DNA from: an uncultured Bacilli bacterium
GTDB taxonomy: Bacteria > Bacillota_I > Bacilli_A > RF39 > UBA660
NCBI GenBank assembly: GCA_947631205.1
Contig: CANRKL010000005.1
Location: forward strand, 1 to 38,632
Length of the DNA: 38,632 nucleotides
Reading direction: 5' to 3'
Below are positions 29,731-38,458 of this stretch, in pieces. Within the stretch, counting starts at the first letter, position 1, and each line of letters starts with the position of its first letter. A model generated the notes under the pieces. That model saw only the letters and a list, made by a program, of their open reading frames with translations. It made no database searches and was not told the origin of the DNA. Both the position numbers and the translations under genes were made by a program.

Positions 29731-30098
29731 TATTTCTTCCTTCTTTCTACACCATATTTTTTTACTAAGTATCTTCCATATATTTCATATAAGGAATAGA
29801 TAAGCCCAAATAATAAAACAAAGCCAATCATAATTTGCCACAAAAAACTAATATCTAAAATAGTTATAAATGTTGTAACAAAAGATATTATAAAAGCATT
29901 TATTAAACTGATTACTAAGATTATTTTAAAGGGTTTTATTTTAGTTTTGTCTAGTCTAAATCTTCTTATTAAATAATTTAATAATTCTATTTTGTTAGTT
30001 TTATGTTTTTTTATTTTTCTTATTGAACTTAAGTAATTAACAACAAAAACGATTAAGAACAGTACTAAAAAAAATAAAATATCATAGATGTTTACCAT
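29730..30098 (-). CDS. Hypothetical membrane protein, co-transcribed with leuS
   Basis: 122 aa, three hydrophobic segments; RBS AAAGGAGG; TAATG overlap with leuS start. Confidence 0.6.
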   Translation of the reverse strand: MVNIYDILFFLVLFLIVFVVNYLSSIRKIKKHKTNKIELLNYLIRRFRLDKTKIKPFKIILVISLINAFIISFVTTFITILDISFLWQIMIGFVLLFGLIYSLYEIYGRYLVKKYGVERRKK

Positions 30099-30147
30099 AT
30101 TAGACCTCCTTTAATATACGTAGAAACTTTTTAAAACACTTTTAAGT

Positions 30148-30176
30148 ATTATAAAAAATTATTAACTTTTTTTCAA
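30148..30176 (-). promoter_or_regulatory. Promoter for 122-aa protein/leuS operon
   Basis: - strand TTGAAA (30176-30171) N17 TATAAT (30153-30148). Confidence 0.7.
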
Positions 30177-30184
30177 TGCTTTTT

Positions 30185-30213
30185 TTGACATTAGCCAAAA
30201 TGTTTATTATAAT
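30185..30213 (+). promoter_or_regulatory. Consensus sigma-A promoter for a putative ncRNA
   Basis: TTGACA (30185-30190) N17 TATAAT (30208-30213), both hexamers perfect consensus. Confidence 0.8.
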
Positions 30214-30219
30214 TAAAGA

Positions 30220-30300
30220 GCAAAAGTATTTTGGTACTTTTGTATTGTTATGGTTGGTAGGAGCGTCGCCTAATTTTATAGATGTTCCTACTTTTTATTT
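30220..30300 (+). ncRNA. Candidate small structured RNA (unidentified family)
   Basis: Two hairpins: CAAAAGTA-ttttgg-TACTTTTG (30221-30242) and GTAGGAGCGTC-N13-GATGTTCCTAC (30257-30291) followed by TTTTTATTT; no sizeable ORF; consensus promoter upstream. Confidence 0.6.
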
Positions 30301-30302
30301 GA

Positions 30303-30345
30303 TAAAAAAAGGTAATAACTACATTTTTCTTTATTACCCTTTTTA
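30303..30345. terminator. Bidirectional terminator (GH31 gene on -, possible second terminator on +)
   Basis: AAAAAAAGGTAATAA ... TTATTACCCTTTTT. Confidence 0.7.
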
Positions 30346-30373
30346 AATACTCAAAAATTCTTAATAAGAAACT

Positions 30374-32764
30374 TTATATTTCTGAAGCATATTCTAACAT
30401 TTTTAAAATCATATTAATATATTTAGAATCTAATCCATCTTTTTTCATTTTCTTAATAGCTATTCTTTTACGATTTACTGCTAAATCACTAAAGACTATA
30501 TTAGCTAATTTTTCTTTAACATAGGTTTCAATTTGTAAATCACTAATAATAGAGTCAATATCTTCATTAATTAGTCTTACCGCGTCTATTTCAATATCTT
30601 TACCTTTACAGTATACAGTTAGTTGACTAGTTGTTGACACATCTTTTATAGAAACAACAAAATCAGTATCATCGACATAACAAGTTTTTTCAATTGTATC
30701 TTTATCTTGATATACTGTAACATTATCAGCTTCTCTTGTATTTCTAAAGCGAATTTTGTAATCTCTTGTTGGAGGAATTATTCCTGATTTTCCTTCAATT
30801 GGATGAATGATAACCGTATAACTATTTTGAAGATAATTATAATCTATTGCGGTAGTCAGATAATAGCCATCTTTATAAAGACTTGTCACTCCATCATCTT
30901 CATATAATTTATATATATTACTTTTTCCTGGGAAAATATGTATTTCAAGTGATTTAGGTAGAGCTGTACTATTTAGATTATCTTCTAAATCTTGTAAAGG
31001 AATAATTGCTCCTTGTCTTGCAAAAATGGGATAATCTTCTTCTTTGAAAAAGGTAACATATCTTTTATTTCCAATAAATTTTTTACCTGTTTTAAAGTCA
31101 TACCATATTCCATTAGGTAAAAAAATTCTTTTAACTGACCGATTCATTAATAAGTCTTTTTCTGAAGTTATTGGGGCTACTAAAAGCTGAGTTCCAAAAA
31201 AGTATTCATTTTTGTATAATGGCTCATCAATTATTTCAGGGTGACTATAATATATTGGTTGAATTAAGGGAAGACCAGTTTTGTGATAATTGTAATTTTC
31301 GGTATATAAATAAGGTATTAGACGATGTCTTAATTGAGTATAATCTTTAATAACACTTAAAGTTTTATTATCCCATGCCCAAGGTTCTCTTTTGTAATAA
31401 CGTCCTTCATTAGAAGAAAAACGGAAAATAGGACTAAAACAACCTAATTCAACATAACGAATATATAATTCACTTTGTTCAATTCCCCCATTTGTTCCAC
31501 CAATATCATGACTCCACCAAGAAAGGCCGATATTAGACGCTAGGGAATTATAAAAAGGTATTTCTTCTAAAGTTTTCCATGATACTATATTGCTTCCACT
31601 ATAAAGTGTCCCATAGCGATGAGAGGAACGACAAATATTTCTTGTCATCATAAAGTTTCGATGGTTTATATCATTTAATTCATTACGATAGTGATAATAA
31701 TTTAGGGCTCTACTTGCTTCGGCGCTTTGCGGTTTACTATAATCAATCCAGAAAAAATCAATTCCTCCTTGTTTTAAAGGATTTATTAAAATATTAAAGT
31801 AATTAAATAAGACTGATTTATCAAATACATTAAAAGGGATTGTTCCACGATTGGTAAGACCAATATTATGTGCAATAGCGTCATACCCATCTTCATGAGG
31901 CATTATTCCTTCCGATGGGTCAATTTGTAAGCCTACTCTAACCCCATTTTCGTGCATATAATTTAAAAAGTAACTTGGGTCAGGTATTAAATTACGGTTA
32001 AATGTATATCCTGTTTTATATAAATTTGGGGCATTTCTATCTTTTAAATGCCAATTATCATCAAATAAAAATACAGACAAAGGAATTTGATTTTTTTGAA
32101 AATTTTTAACTAATTGTTTAATACTATCAAAAGTATATACTCCCTTTTTGTTCCACCAAACACCAAGAGCATAACGAGGAATTAATAAAGGGTATCCTGT
32201 AAGCATGAAATAATCTCTTAAGCAATAACCAAAATCTCTTTTATACATAAATAAATAAATATCAGTACTAGGATTTTGGCGCATTTGAAAGAATCCCTCT
32301 TCACTAAGTAGTAAAGAATTAGAATCATTTAATGTAGCAAAGCCATCTCCTGAATATAATCCTTTTATAAAATCTAACTTATTATTTATATAACCATTAC
32401 CAGTTGTTTTATAATTTCTAACTTCTTTTTGCTTAGGATTCCATATTTTATCAGTATTTAACAAAAATACTTCAATATTCATGCCTTCAAAAGGTTTTTC
32501 TTTAACATATTTTAAAGTAAAGTATTTAGTTGTTATTTCTAATATTCTTGTATCTTGTTTGACACTAAATTCTGGTTTGGGGAAAAGACGATTAGAAACA
32601 GTTTCTGTTAAATCATTAACAAAAATTCCATTTTTACTATACTCCAAACGTAATAATCGCTCAGTAAGCACAGTTATGCGGTAATTAGAACCTTGAAAAA
32701 CGCATTCACTATTACTGACCGCATTTTGATAATTTAATTTAAAATTATTAGCTAAATCGTTCAT
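30374..32764 (-). CDS. Glycoside hydrolase family 31 (alpha-glucosidase/xylosidase-like)
   Basis: LGVWWNKKGVYTF, FFWIDYSKPQ, SWWSHDIGGTNGG, YLYTENYNYHKTGLPLIQPI. Confidence 0.85.
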   Translation of the reverse strand: MNDLANNFKLNYQNAVSNSECVFQGSNYRITVLTERLLRLEYSKNGIFVNDLTETVSNRLFPKPEFSVKQDTRILEITTKYFTLKYVKEKPFEGMNIEVFLLNTDKIWNPKQKEVRNYKTTGNGYINNKLDFIKGLYSGDGFATLNDSNSLLLSEEGFFQMRQNPSTDIYLFMYKRDFGYCLRDYFMLTGYPLLIPRYALGVWWNKKGVYTFDSIKQLVKNFQKNQIPLSVFLFDDNWHLKDRNAPNLYKTGYTFNRNLIPDPSYFLNYMHENGVRVGLQIDPSEGIMPHEDGYDAIAHNIGLTNRGTIPFNVFDKSVLFNYFNILINPLKQGGIDFFWIDYSKPQSAEASRALNYYHYRNELNDINHRNFMMTRNICRSSHRYGTLYSGSNIVSWKTLEEIPFYNSLASNIGLSWWSHDIGGTNGGIEQSELYIRYVELGCFSPIFRFSSNEGRYYKREPWAWDNKTLSVIKDYTQLRHRLIPYLYTENYNYHKTGLPLIQPIYYSHPEIIDEPLYKNEYFFGTQLLVAPITSEKDLLMNRSVKRIFLPNGIWYDFKTGKKFIGNKRYVTFFKEEDYPIFARQGAIIPLQDLEDNLNSTALPKSLEIHIFPGKSNIYKLYEDDGVTSLYKDGYYLTTAIDYNYLQNSYTVIIHPIEGKSGIIPPTRDYKIRFRNTREADNVTVYQDKDTIEKTCYVDDTDFVVSIKDVSTTSQLTVYCKGKDIEIDAVRLINEDIDSIISDLQIETYVKEKLANIVFSDLAVNRKRIAIKKMKKDGLDSKYINMILKMLEYASEI

Positions 32765-32851
32765 TTTCCCTCTCCCTACTCTTACTAGACTTTAGTATAT
32801 CATAATTGCTTAATTTTATCAAACTAAGTATAATATATTTTGGTGATGGTG

Positions 32852-33799
32852 ATGTTTAAATATTCTTTGGATAACAAGAGGTATCATACTTTAAATTATT
32901 TTTATAAAAATAAATTTGGCAAAAAGGTTTTTAAAATTAGTTTAAATCCAGGATTTGGTTGTCCTAATATTAAAAATGGACATGGTTGTATTTTCTGTTC
33001 TCATTTTAGTGGGGATTTTGCTGGTGACCCTAGAGATAATCTTTTAAAGCAGTTTAATGAAGGAAAAATGATGATGGAAAAAAAATGGTGTGATGGCTAT
33101 TATATAGGTTATTTTCAAGCTGGAACTAATACTTATGCTCCATTAGATGTCTTAAAAGATTGTTATGAAAGTATTTTAAAAATTCCTAATGTGGTTGGTC
33201 TTTCTATTGCAACAAGATGTGATGCCTTACCCACTGATGTTATAAATTATTTAGAAGAGTTAAATCAAAAAACTTTTTTAACAATTGAACTGGGACTACA
33301 AAGTATCCATTCTAAAACTTTAAAATTAATTAACCGAGGACATACCTTAGAAGATTTTACAAAATGTGTTAAGTTATTAAAGAAAAAAGGACTTAAATGT
33401 GTAGTTCATATTATTAATGGACTTCCAAATGAAACAAAAGAAGATATGGTAAATACTGTTAAATATTTAAATGACCTTGGAATTGATGGAATAAAAATTC
33501 ATATGCTTCATATTTTAAAAGATACACCTTTAGCTAAGTTATATGAAGAAAAAAAATTCCATGTTTTAACTAAAGAAGAATATATTGATATTGTTTGTAC
33601 ACAGTTGTGTTATCTTGATGAAAATGTTGTTATTCATCGTATAACAGGAGACCCAACTAAAGAAGATTTGATTGGACCGGCATGGCTTCTTAAAAAATTT
33701 GTTGTTTTAAATGATATTGATAAAGAAATGAAAAAAAGAAATATTTATCAAGGATGTTTAGTCCATAAGGTAGATACTAGTAATAGGAAATCCCTTTAA
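32852..33799 (+). CDS. Radical SAM protein, TIGR01212/YtqA-like
   Basis: LNPGFGCPNIKNGHGCIFCSHFSGDFAG, YIGYFQAGTNTYAPLDVLK, TIELGLQSIH. Start taken as ATG 32852 after GGTGATGGTG. Confidence 0.88.
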   Translation: MFKYSLDNKRYHTLNYFYKNKFGKKVFKISLNPGFGCPNIKNGHGCIFCSHFSGDFAGDPRDNLLKQFNEGKMMMEKKWCDGYYIGYFQAGTNTYAPLDVLKDCYESILKIPNVVGLSIATRCDALPTDVINYLEELNQKTFLTIELGLQSIHSKTLKLINRGHTLEDFTKCVKLLKKKGLKCVVHIINGLPNETKEDMVNTVKYLNDLGIDGIKIHMLHILKDTPLAKLYEEKKFHVLTKEEYIDIVCTQLCYLDENVVIHRITGDPTKEDLIGPAWLLKKFVVLNDIDKEMKKRNIYQGCLVHKVDTSNRKSL

Positions 33800-34096
33800 T
33801 ATAGTTGTGTAAGATAATTCTTCACTACTTTGGGATGCGATATAATCTTGATATTTTTTCTTATATATTTCAAAAGAATTAGTAATATTGTTTCCTCTTA
33901 GATAATCACAAAAATCATAACTACAAATTTTACTAATTTTATTAGCAATCTTTTGTTCTTTAGCAAAAGAGACAAACTTATTACTATTTAAATTTACTAA
34001 GTTTATTTGATTTTTTTCTTGGCCATTAGTTTCTTTTATATTAATAATTCCATAACAAATAATGATAGTTAAAAAAAGAATTAGATATTTTTTCAT
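33758..34096 (-). CDS. Small secreted hypothetical protein
   Basis: 112 aa; MKKYLILFLTIIICYGIINIKET signal-like N-term; overlaps radical SAM CDS tail-to-tail. Confidence 0.5.
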   Translation of the reverse strand: MKKYLILFLTIIICYGIINIKETNGQEKNQINLVNLNSNKFVSFAKEQKIANKISKICSYDFCDYLRGNNITNSFEIYKKKYQDYIASQSSEELSYTTILKGFPITSIYLMD

Positions 34097-34158
34097 TTTA
34101 CTTCACCTATCATTAAAATGGACTTTTTTTCATAAAAAAAATTGGTACTTTTTCCCAA

Positions 34159-35370
34159 TTAATTTATTTTGTAATTTTCTTTTTCTAAAGATTCTCTTTG
34201 AAATTTAAAATTTTTATTTCTTTCCACAATTTTAACAATTTTTCCTTGTTCTCTTTCTTTGTTAGCTAAAGTAAATATTGTCATTTTTTCTTCTTTAGTA
34301 GCTTCTTTATTTAGAATATGGCAAATTTTTTCTTTGTGCCTTGGAACTTTAAAGCCTCTTTCTTCTAACAAAAGTATTAAGCGCTCAAAGCCAATTGAAA
34401 AGCCACAAGCTGCAACATCTATATTGGCAAAGTTAGAAATCATTTTGTCATAACGACCTCCGCCTCCTATGGCACTTGAAAGACCCTCTGCTAATATTTC
34501 AAAGATTGGTCCAGTATAATAGCCCATGCCTCTTACTAAAGTTGGGTCAAAAACTATTTCAGCATTAGTTATGTTTTTAACACAAGTAATTATTTCTTGT
34601 AAATTATTAACTATTTCTTTATCTATAGGTAGAGGCTCACAAAATTCTTCTAAAGTTTTAGAATCTTTGGTTATCAAAGATAAGTAATTATCAACAATTT
34701 TTTCATCAAGGCCATCTTTTAATAATTCTTCTTTAACCCCAGTTTCCCCTATTTTATCGTACTTATCTAGTGATATTAATACTTGATTTATTTTATCTAT
34801 TGGAATACATACATATTTACCCATTGCTTCTAGTATTCTTCTATCATTGATTTTTATTTTAAATTGCTGAAAATTTAATTTAGTTAAAAAGGTTATTACT
34901 GCCGTCATTAATTCAATTTCGGCGATGTTAGATTTTTCACCTAAAATGTCTAAATCACATTGCATTAATTCTCTGTAGCGTCCTTTTTGAGGTCTTTCTG
35001 CTCGGTAACTATATCCTGTTTGAAATGCTCTAAAAGGAGTACTTAAATTTTGCATATTATTAGAATACATTCTTGCTAAAGGAACAGTTAAATCATAACG
35101 AAGTCCACTATCAACAAGAGAATCAATAGAATCATCTAATGAATTTTCTAATTTTTCTCCTCTTTTTAATATTTTAAAAATAAGTTTCTCATTTTCTCCC
35201 CCTTGTTTACTTGTTAAGTTTTCGATATGTTCAACAGCTGGGGTGCCAATTAATTCAAAGCCAAAATTTTGATAAACTTCTTTCATTTGCTTTAAAACGT
35301 ATTCTCTTAATTCCATATCTTTAGGTAAAAAGTCTCGCATTCCTTTGGTTGGTGTTTTTATAAAAGTCAT
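34159..35370 (-). CDS. hisS: Histidyl-tRNA synthetase
   Basis: KGMRDFLP, RYDLTVPLARM, FRAFQTGYSYRAERPQKGRYRE, RGMGYYTGPIFEI, GGGGRYD, GFSIGFERL. Confidence 0.97.
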   Translation of the reverse strand: MTFIKTPTKGMRDFLPKDMELREYVLKQMKEVYQNFGFELIGTPAVEHIENLTSKQGGENEKLIFKILKRGEKLENSLDDSIDSLVDSGLRYDLTVPLARMYSNNMQNLSTPFRAFQTGYSYRAERPQKGRYRELMQCDLDILGEKSNIAEIELMTAVITFLTKLNFQQFKIKINDRRILEAMGKYVCIPIDKINQVLISLDKYDKIGETGVKEELLKDGLDEKIVDNYLSLITKDSKTLEEFCEPLPIDKEIVNNLQEIITCVKNITNAEIVFDPTLVRGMGYYTGPIFEILAEGLSSAIGGGGRYDKMISNFANIDVAACGFSIGFERLILLLEERGFKVPRHKEKICHILNKEATKEEKMTIFTLANKEREQGKIVKIVERNKNFKFQRESLEKENYKIN

Positions 35371-35473
35371 AATATCTTTCCTTTCATTTACTATATTTTA
35401 CTATAATAATCTCTTAGTTTACAAGAAAAAATAGTAGAATTTAGCATTAGTTTATATTATAATTATCTTACTT

Positions 35474-35549
35474 GCTGAAATAGCTCAGTTGGTAGAGCAC
35501 TTCACTCGTAATGAAGGGGTCGCAGGTTCGATTCCTGTTTTCAGCACCA
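35474..35549 (+). tRNA. tRNA-Thr (anticodon CGT), CCA encoded
   Basis: GCTGAAA/TTTCAGC acceptor, AGCTCAGTTGGTAGAGC D-arm, CTTCA-CTCGTAA-TGAAG anticodon arm, GCAGGTTCGATTCCTGT T-arm, ACCA. Confidence 0.96.
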
Positions 35550-35664
35550 GATTGATTGATACTCGGACTTTTGTAGTTCGGGTTTTAAAATGTTTGAGTT
35601 TATGATAAAATATTTATAGATTGAAATTGTCATGTTTGTCAATTTAGAAAATAGAAAACACACT

Positions 35665-35688
35665 TGCATATTGTCAAAAACAATATGC
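35665..35688 (+). promoter_or_regulatory. Perfect hairpin upstream of methyltransferase
   Basis: GCATATTGT-caaaa-ACAATATGC between dispersed repeat and RBS (AGGGG). Confidence 0.4.
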
Positions 35689-35704
35689 CTATAGGGGAAT
35701 AAAA

Positions 35705-36397
35705 ATGGAATACAAAGAATTTGCAAAATATTATGATATATTTTATAAAAATAAAAATTATGCTGAAGAAACAGAATTTTTAAAAAATTTTATTAATCAA
35801 GATGATAAAATTATCGATATAGGTTGTGGAACTGGCTTGCATGCTTCTTTACTACAACAGAATGGTTTCAAAGTTGATGGATTAGATCTTAATAAAGAAA
35901 TGTTAGATATTGCTAAAACTAGAGTTCACTCTAACCTTTATTTACAAAATATATTAGATATAAATATTAATCAAAAATATGATGTCATTATCTCCATGTT
36001 TGCTGTATTAAATCATTTAAAAGATACCCAAGAGTTAGAAAAGGCTCTTATGAATTTAAAAAATATTTTAACTGATAAAGGAAAAATAATAATTGATTTG
36101 CATAATCCCCAAAGCTCGGGTAATAAAACAGATTCTTATGATAATATGACTAGAATTATGGAATGGCATTATGATAAAAAATCAAAAATAGAAGATAGCA
36201 AAATTATATTTGAAATTGATGGTAAGAAGTATATAGGCAATCATACTTTTCGAATTTTTACAATTGATGAGGTAAAGCAATGTTGTGAAAATGTTGGTCT
36301 TGTTGTAAAAAAAGTATATGAAAATTATAATGTTAATAAGTGTGGCTCATGCATTTCTAAAAATTTACAATTTTTAATATATAAAGACCTATTTTAA
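35705..36397 (+). CDS. Class I SAM-dependent methyltransferase
   Basis: IIDIGCGTGLHASLLQQNGFKVDGLDLNKEMLDIA; YDVIISMFAVLNHL. Confidence 0.85.
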   Translation: MEYKEFAKYYDIFYKNKNYAEETEFLKNFINQDDKIIDIGCGTGLHASLLQQNGFKVDGLDLNKEMLDIAKTRVHSNLYLQNILDININQKYDVIISMFAVLNHLKDTQELEKALMNLKNILTDKGKIIIDLHNPQSSGNKTDSYDNMTRIMEWHYDKKSKIEDSKIIFEIDGKKYIGNHTFRIFTIDEVKQCCENVGLVVKKVYENYNVNKCGSCISKNLQFLIYKDLF

Positions 36398-36866
36398 TAC
36401 TTAAAAGTTGTCGTACTTCTTCCTTTAGGGCACCAGTGACGTTTCCTTTTATAGTTTGAACTTAACATATATAATCAATCCGTTTGGGTTGTTTTTTTGT
36501 GTTTTACAAAAAAATTAACAAAGAAAAGATGGTGTTTTATGATAAAGTTTACGACGCCAGAATTAGAAAAAAGTTCTAGAAAGTCCCAGTTCACAAGGTG
36601 ATTTTGATGGTACGTCAAAATACCTAGGAGGTTAAGTATTTCGGTATAAACAAAATAAGCAATCAATCACCAAAATATTATTCACTATTTAGCTGCTCTT
36701 AGGGAATAGATATTAATAGCATTTAAAGAATAATAAAATAAGCCAGACGAGTCTCACTAATTTAGCAAATTGATTTTAATTTTTTGAAAAGATACTATCT
36801 AAAAACATTTAAAGGTATTATAATATTTAGCGAAGAAATGATAGTTTGTTATATGGTTGGTGAAAT

Positions 36867-37600
36867 ATGAAAAATAAAGTTTTAAAATATTTACTTATCA
36901 CTTTTGGAATAAGCTGGATATGCTGGTTAGTAGTTATTTTATTCATTCAATTTGGTCTTTCTAAATATCCAGATGTTTTAAGTTGCACTATAGAAATTAT
37001 AGGAACTTTAGCTCCTACTATTGCATCAATTATGTTATTAGAAGAAAAGAAGAATTTTAAAAACATTGTGAAATTTATATTTAAAAAAATGAAAAAACTT
37101 TTTTGTATGTAATTATTTTTAGTATTATTTTGATTTTTAGTTTTGCATTTATTTGTAATTATAATAAAGAAATTCCATTTTATTTTATAGTACCATTATT
37201 TATATATGCTATAACTTTTGGCGGAGGTTTTGAGGAATTAGGTTGGAGAGGAATACTGCAACCTAATTTAGAAAAAAAGCATTCATTTATTGTTAATGCA
37301 ATAATAACTGAAATTATATGGGGACTATGGCATATTCCATTACAAATAATTCAAGGATTTGTTTTATTTGATCCTAATTTTGTTCCATTTATGTTTGGAA
37401 TTATTATGTTTAGTATTGTTTTAGCATATATTTATAAGAAAACGAATTCTATATTTTATTGTGCTTTTCTACACAGTTTGTATAATACTTTAACAACAAT
37501 TTTTATTGCCAACAATACTGAAGTATTAATGATAGAGTTTGTACTTGCATTCATATCTATATCTTTATATTACAAAGAAAAATATATGAATAAAGTATAA
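36867..37600 (+). pseudogene. CPBP-family intramembrane metalloprotease, frameshifted
   Basis: ORFs 36867-37112 and 37103-37600 in different frames; together give EELGWRG, WGLWHIP and HSLYN motifs. Shift lies at or near AAAAAACTTTTTTG (about 37092-37105). Confidence 0.75.
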
Positions 37601-37666
37601 TAATGATATAACGAATATTTTGTTATTGTAGATGTCTAAAACATTTGCTTTATGCTAAATTTATTG

Positions 37667-37699
37667 GTTGCCGAAAAGTTGCCGAAAAGTTGCCGAAAA
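37667..37699 (+). repeat. Three tandem 11-bp repeats gttgccgaaaa
   Basis: Perfect copies at 37667, 37678 and 37689. Confidence 0.9.
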
Positions 37700-37825
37700 A
37701 ATAGGAAACGACTTGTAAAAAGGCCGTTTTTATGTTATTATGTATTTGTCAAGGAAACTTGCATAAAATAAAAAAGGAACATTCAGTTTTGCTATGTTGA
37801 ATGTCTACCCAATTAATATTGTTTA

Positions 37826-37863
37826 GACATTTAATTCAAATGTGAATTAAATGTCATTTTTTT
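37826..37863. terminator. Strong terminator hairpin (+ strand T run)
   Basis: GACATTTAATTC-aaatgt-GAATTAAATGTC-aTTTTTTT; perfect 12-bp stem. Confidence 0.8.
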
Positions 37864-37946
37864 ATAACTACTATCATAATGATAATGAGAAATAAAATGA
37901 TAGCAATGAGCTTTAGAACTTTTACTACAAAAGTCTTAGTTTTCAT
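37854..37946 (-). CDS. 30-aa single-TM hydrophobic peptide (candidate type I toxin-like)
   Basis: My - strand translation MKTKTFVVKVLKLIAIILFLIIIMIVVIKK; strong RBS AGAGGAGGTttgataaa-ATG; stop codon lies inside the terminator stem. Not in the supplied ORF track. Confidence 0.55.
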   Translation of the reverse strand: MKTKTFVVKVLKLIAIILFLIIIMIVVIKK

Positions 37947-38065
37947 TTTATCAAACCTCCTCTCCACAAAGATTAGAGGTAGACACTCAACAACCGAAGT
38001 TCGAGAGTATTGTGCCAAACATTTGTTTTTTTATACAAGCAATTTTAATTCTAAATTTATGAAAG

Positions 38066-38166
38066 TTTAGAAAATACACTTGCTTATTGACCAAGATAAT
38101 GAGTATTTAAAAAATACTAATATTATGTTATTTTTAAAAAAAAGATGATATAATACCCTTTGAAAG
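38066..38166 (+). repeat. Dispersed ~100-bp promoter-like repeat, copy 1
   Basis: ttagaaaatacacttgcttattgaccaagataatgagtatttaaaaaatactaatattatgttatttttaaaaaaaagatgatataataccctttgaaag; near-identical to 38459-38557. Confidence 0.85.
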
Positions 38167-38176
38167 AAGTGATGAT

Positions 38177-38365
38177 ATGACAATACGAGTCCGAGTTCTA
38201 AATGGCTACTCAAAAAACATACCTAAAAATCTAAAAAAAGAACCTGTTATTTTAACGCCTGAGTATGTTAGAAGACTAAATGAACAAATCGCATATAATA
38301 TTCTTAAAAATCAAATAAATTCTCAGCCTGATGTTTTCACTTTAAAAAAAGTCATCAAGCATTAG
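38177..38365 (+). CDS. Small hypothetical protein (62 aa) driven by repeat copy 1
   Basis: MTIRVRVLNGYSKNIPKNLKKEPVILTPEYVRRLNEQIAYNILKNQINSQPDVFTLKKVIKH; TATAAT plus GAAAGAAGTGATGAT leader. Confidence 0.5.
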   Translation: MTIRVRVLNGYSKNIPKNLKKEPVILTPEYVRRLNEQIAYNILKNQINSQPDVFTLKKVIKH

Positions 38366-38458
38366 TTGATTTGATTATTGCTTTGTTTAGTATAACTGCT
38401 AAAAAATAGCGAGAATAATCCTTATATTGAATTTAAAAAATTTACTGATTTTATATAA

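Noticed and set aside
35541-35726. 61-aa - strand ORF over the tRNA 3' end
   Set aside because: Overlaps tRNA and the methyltransferase start; no RBS or family.
37085-37112. Programmed -1 ribosomal frameshift in the CPBP gene
   Set aside because: The zero-frame codons (AAA AAA CTT TTT TGT) do not form a good X-XXY-YYZ slippery heptamer and no downstream pseudoknot is obvious; indel is the simpler reading.
37879-38070. 63-aa + strand ORF
   Set aside because: Overlaps antisense to the better-supported 30-aa peptide ORF (strong RBS, TM helix); no recognisable domain.
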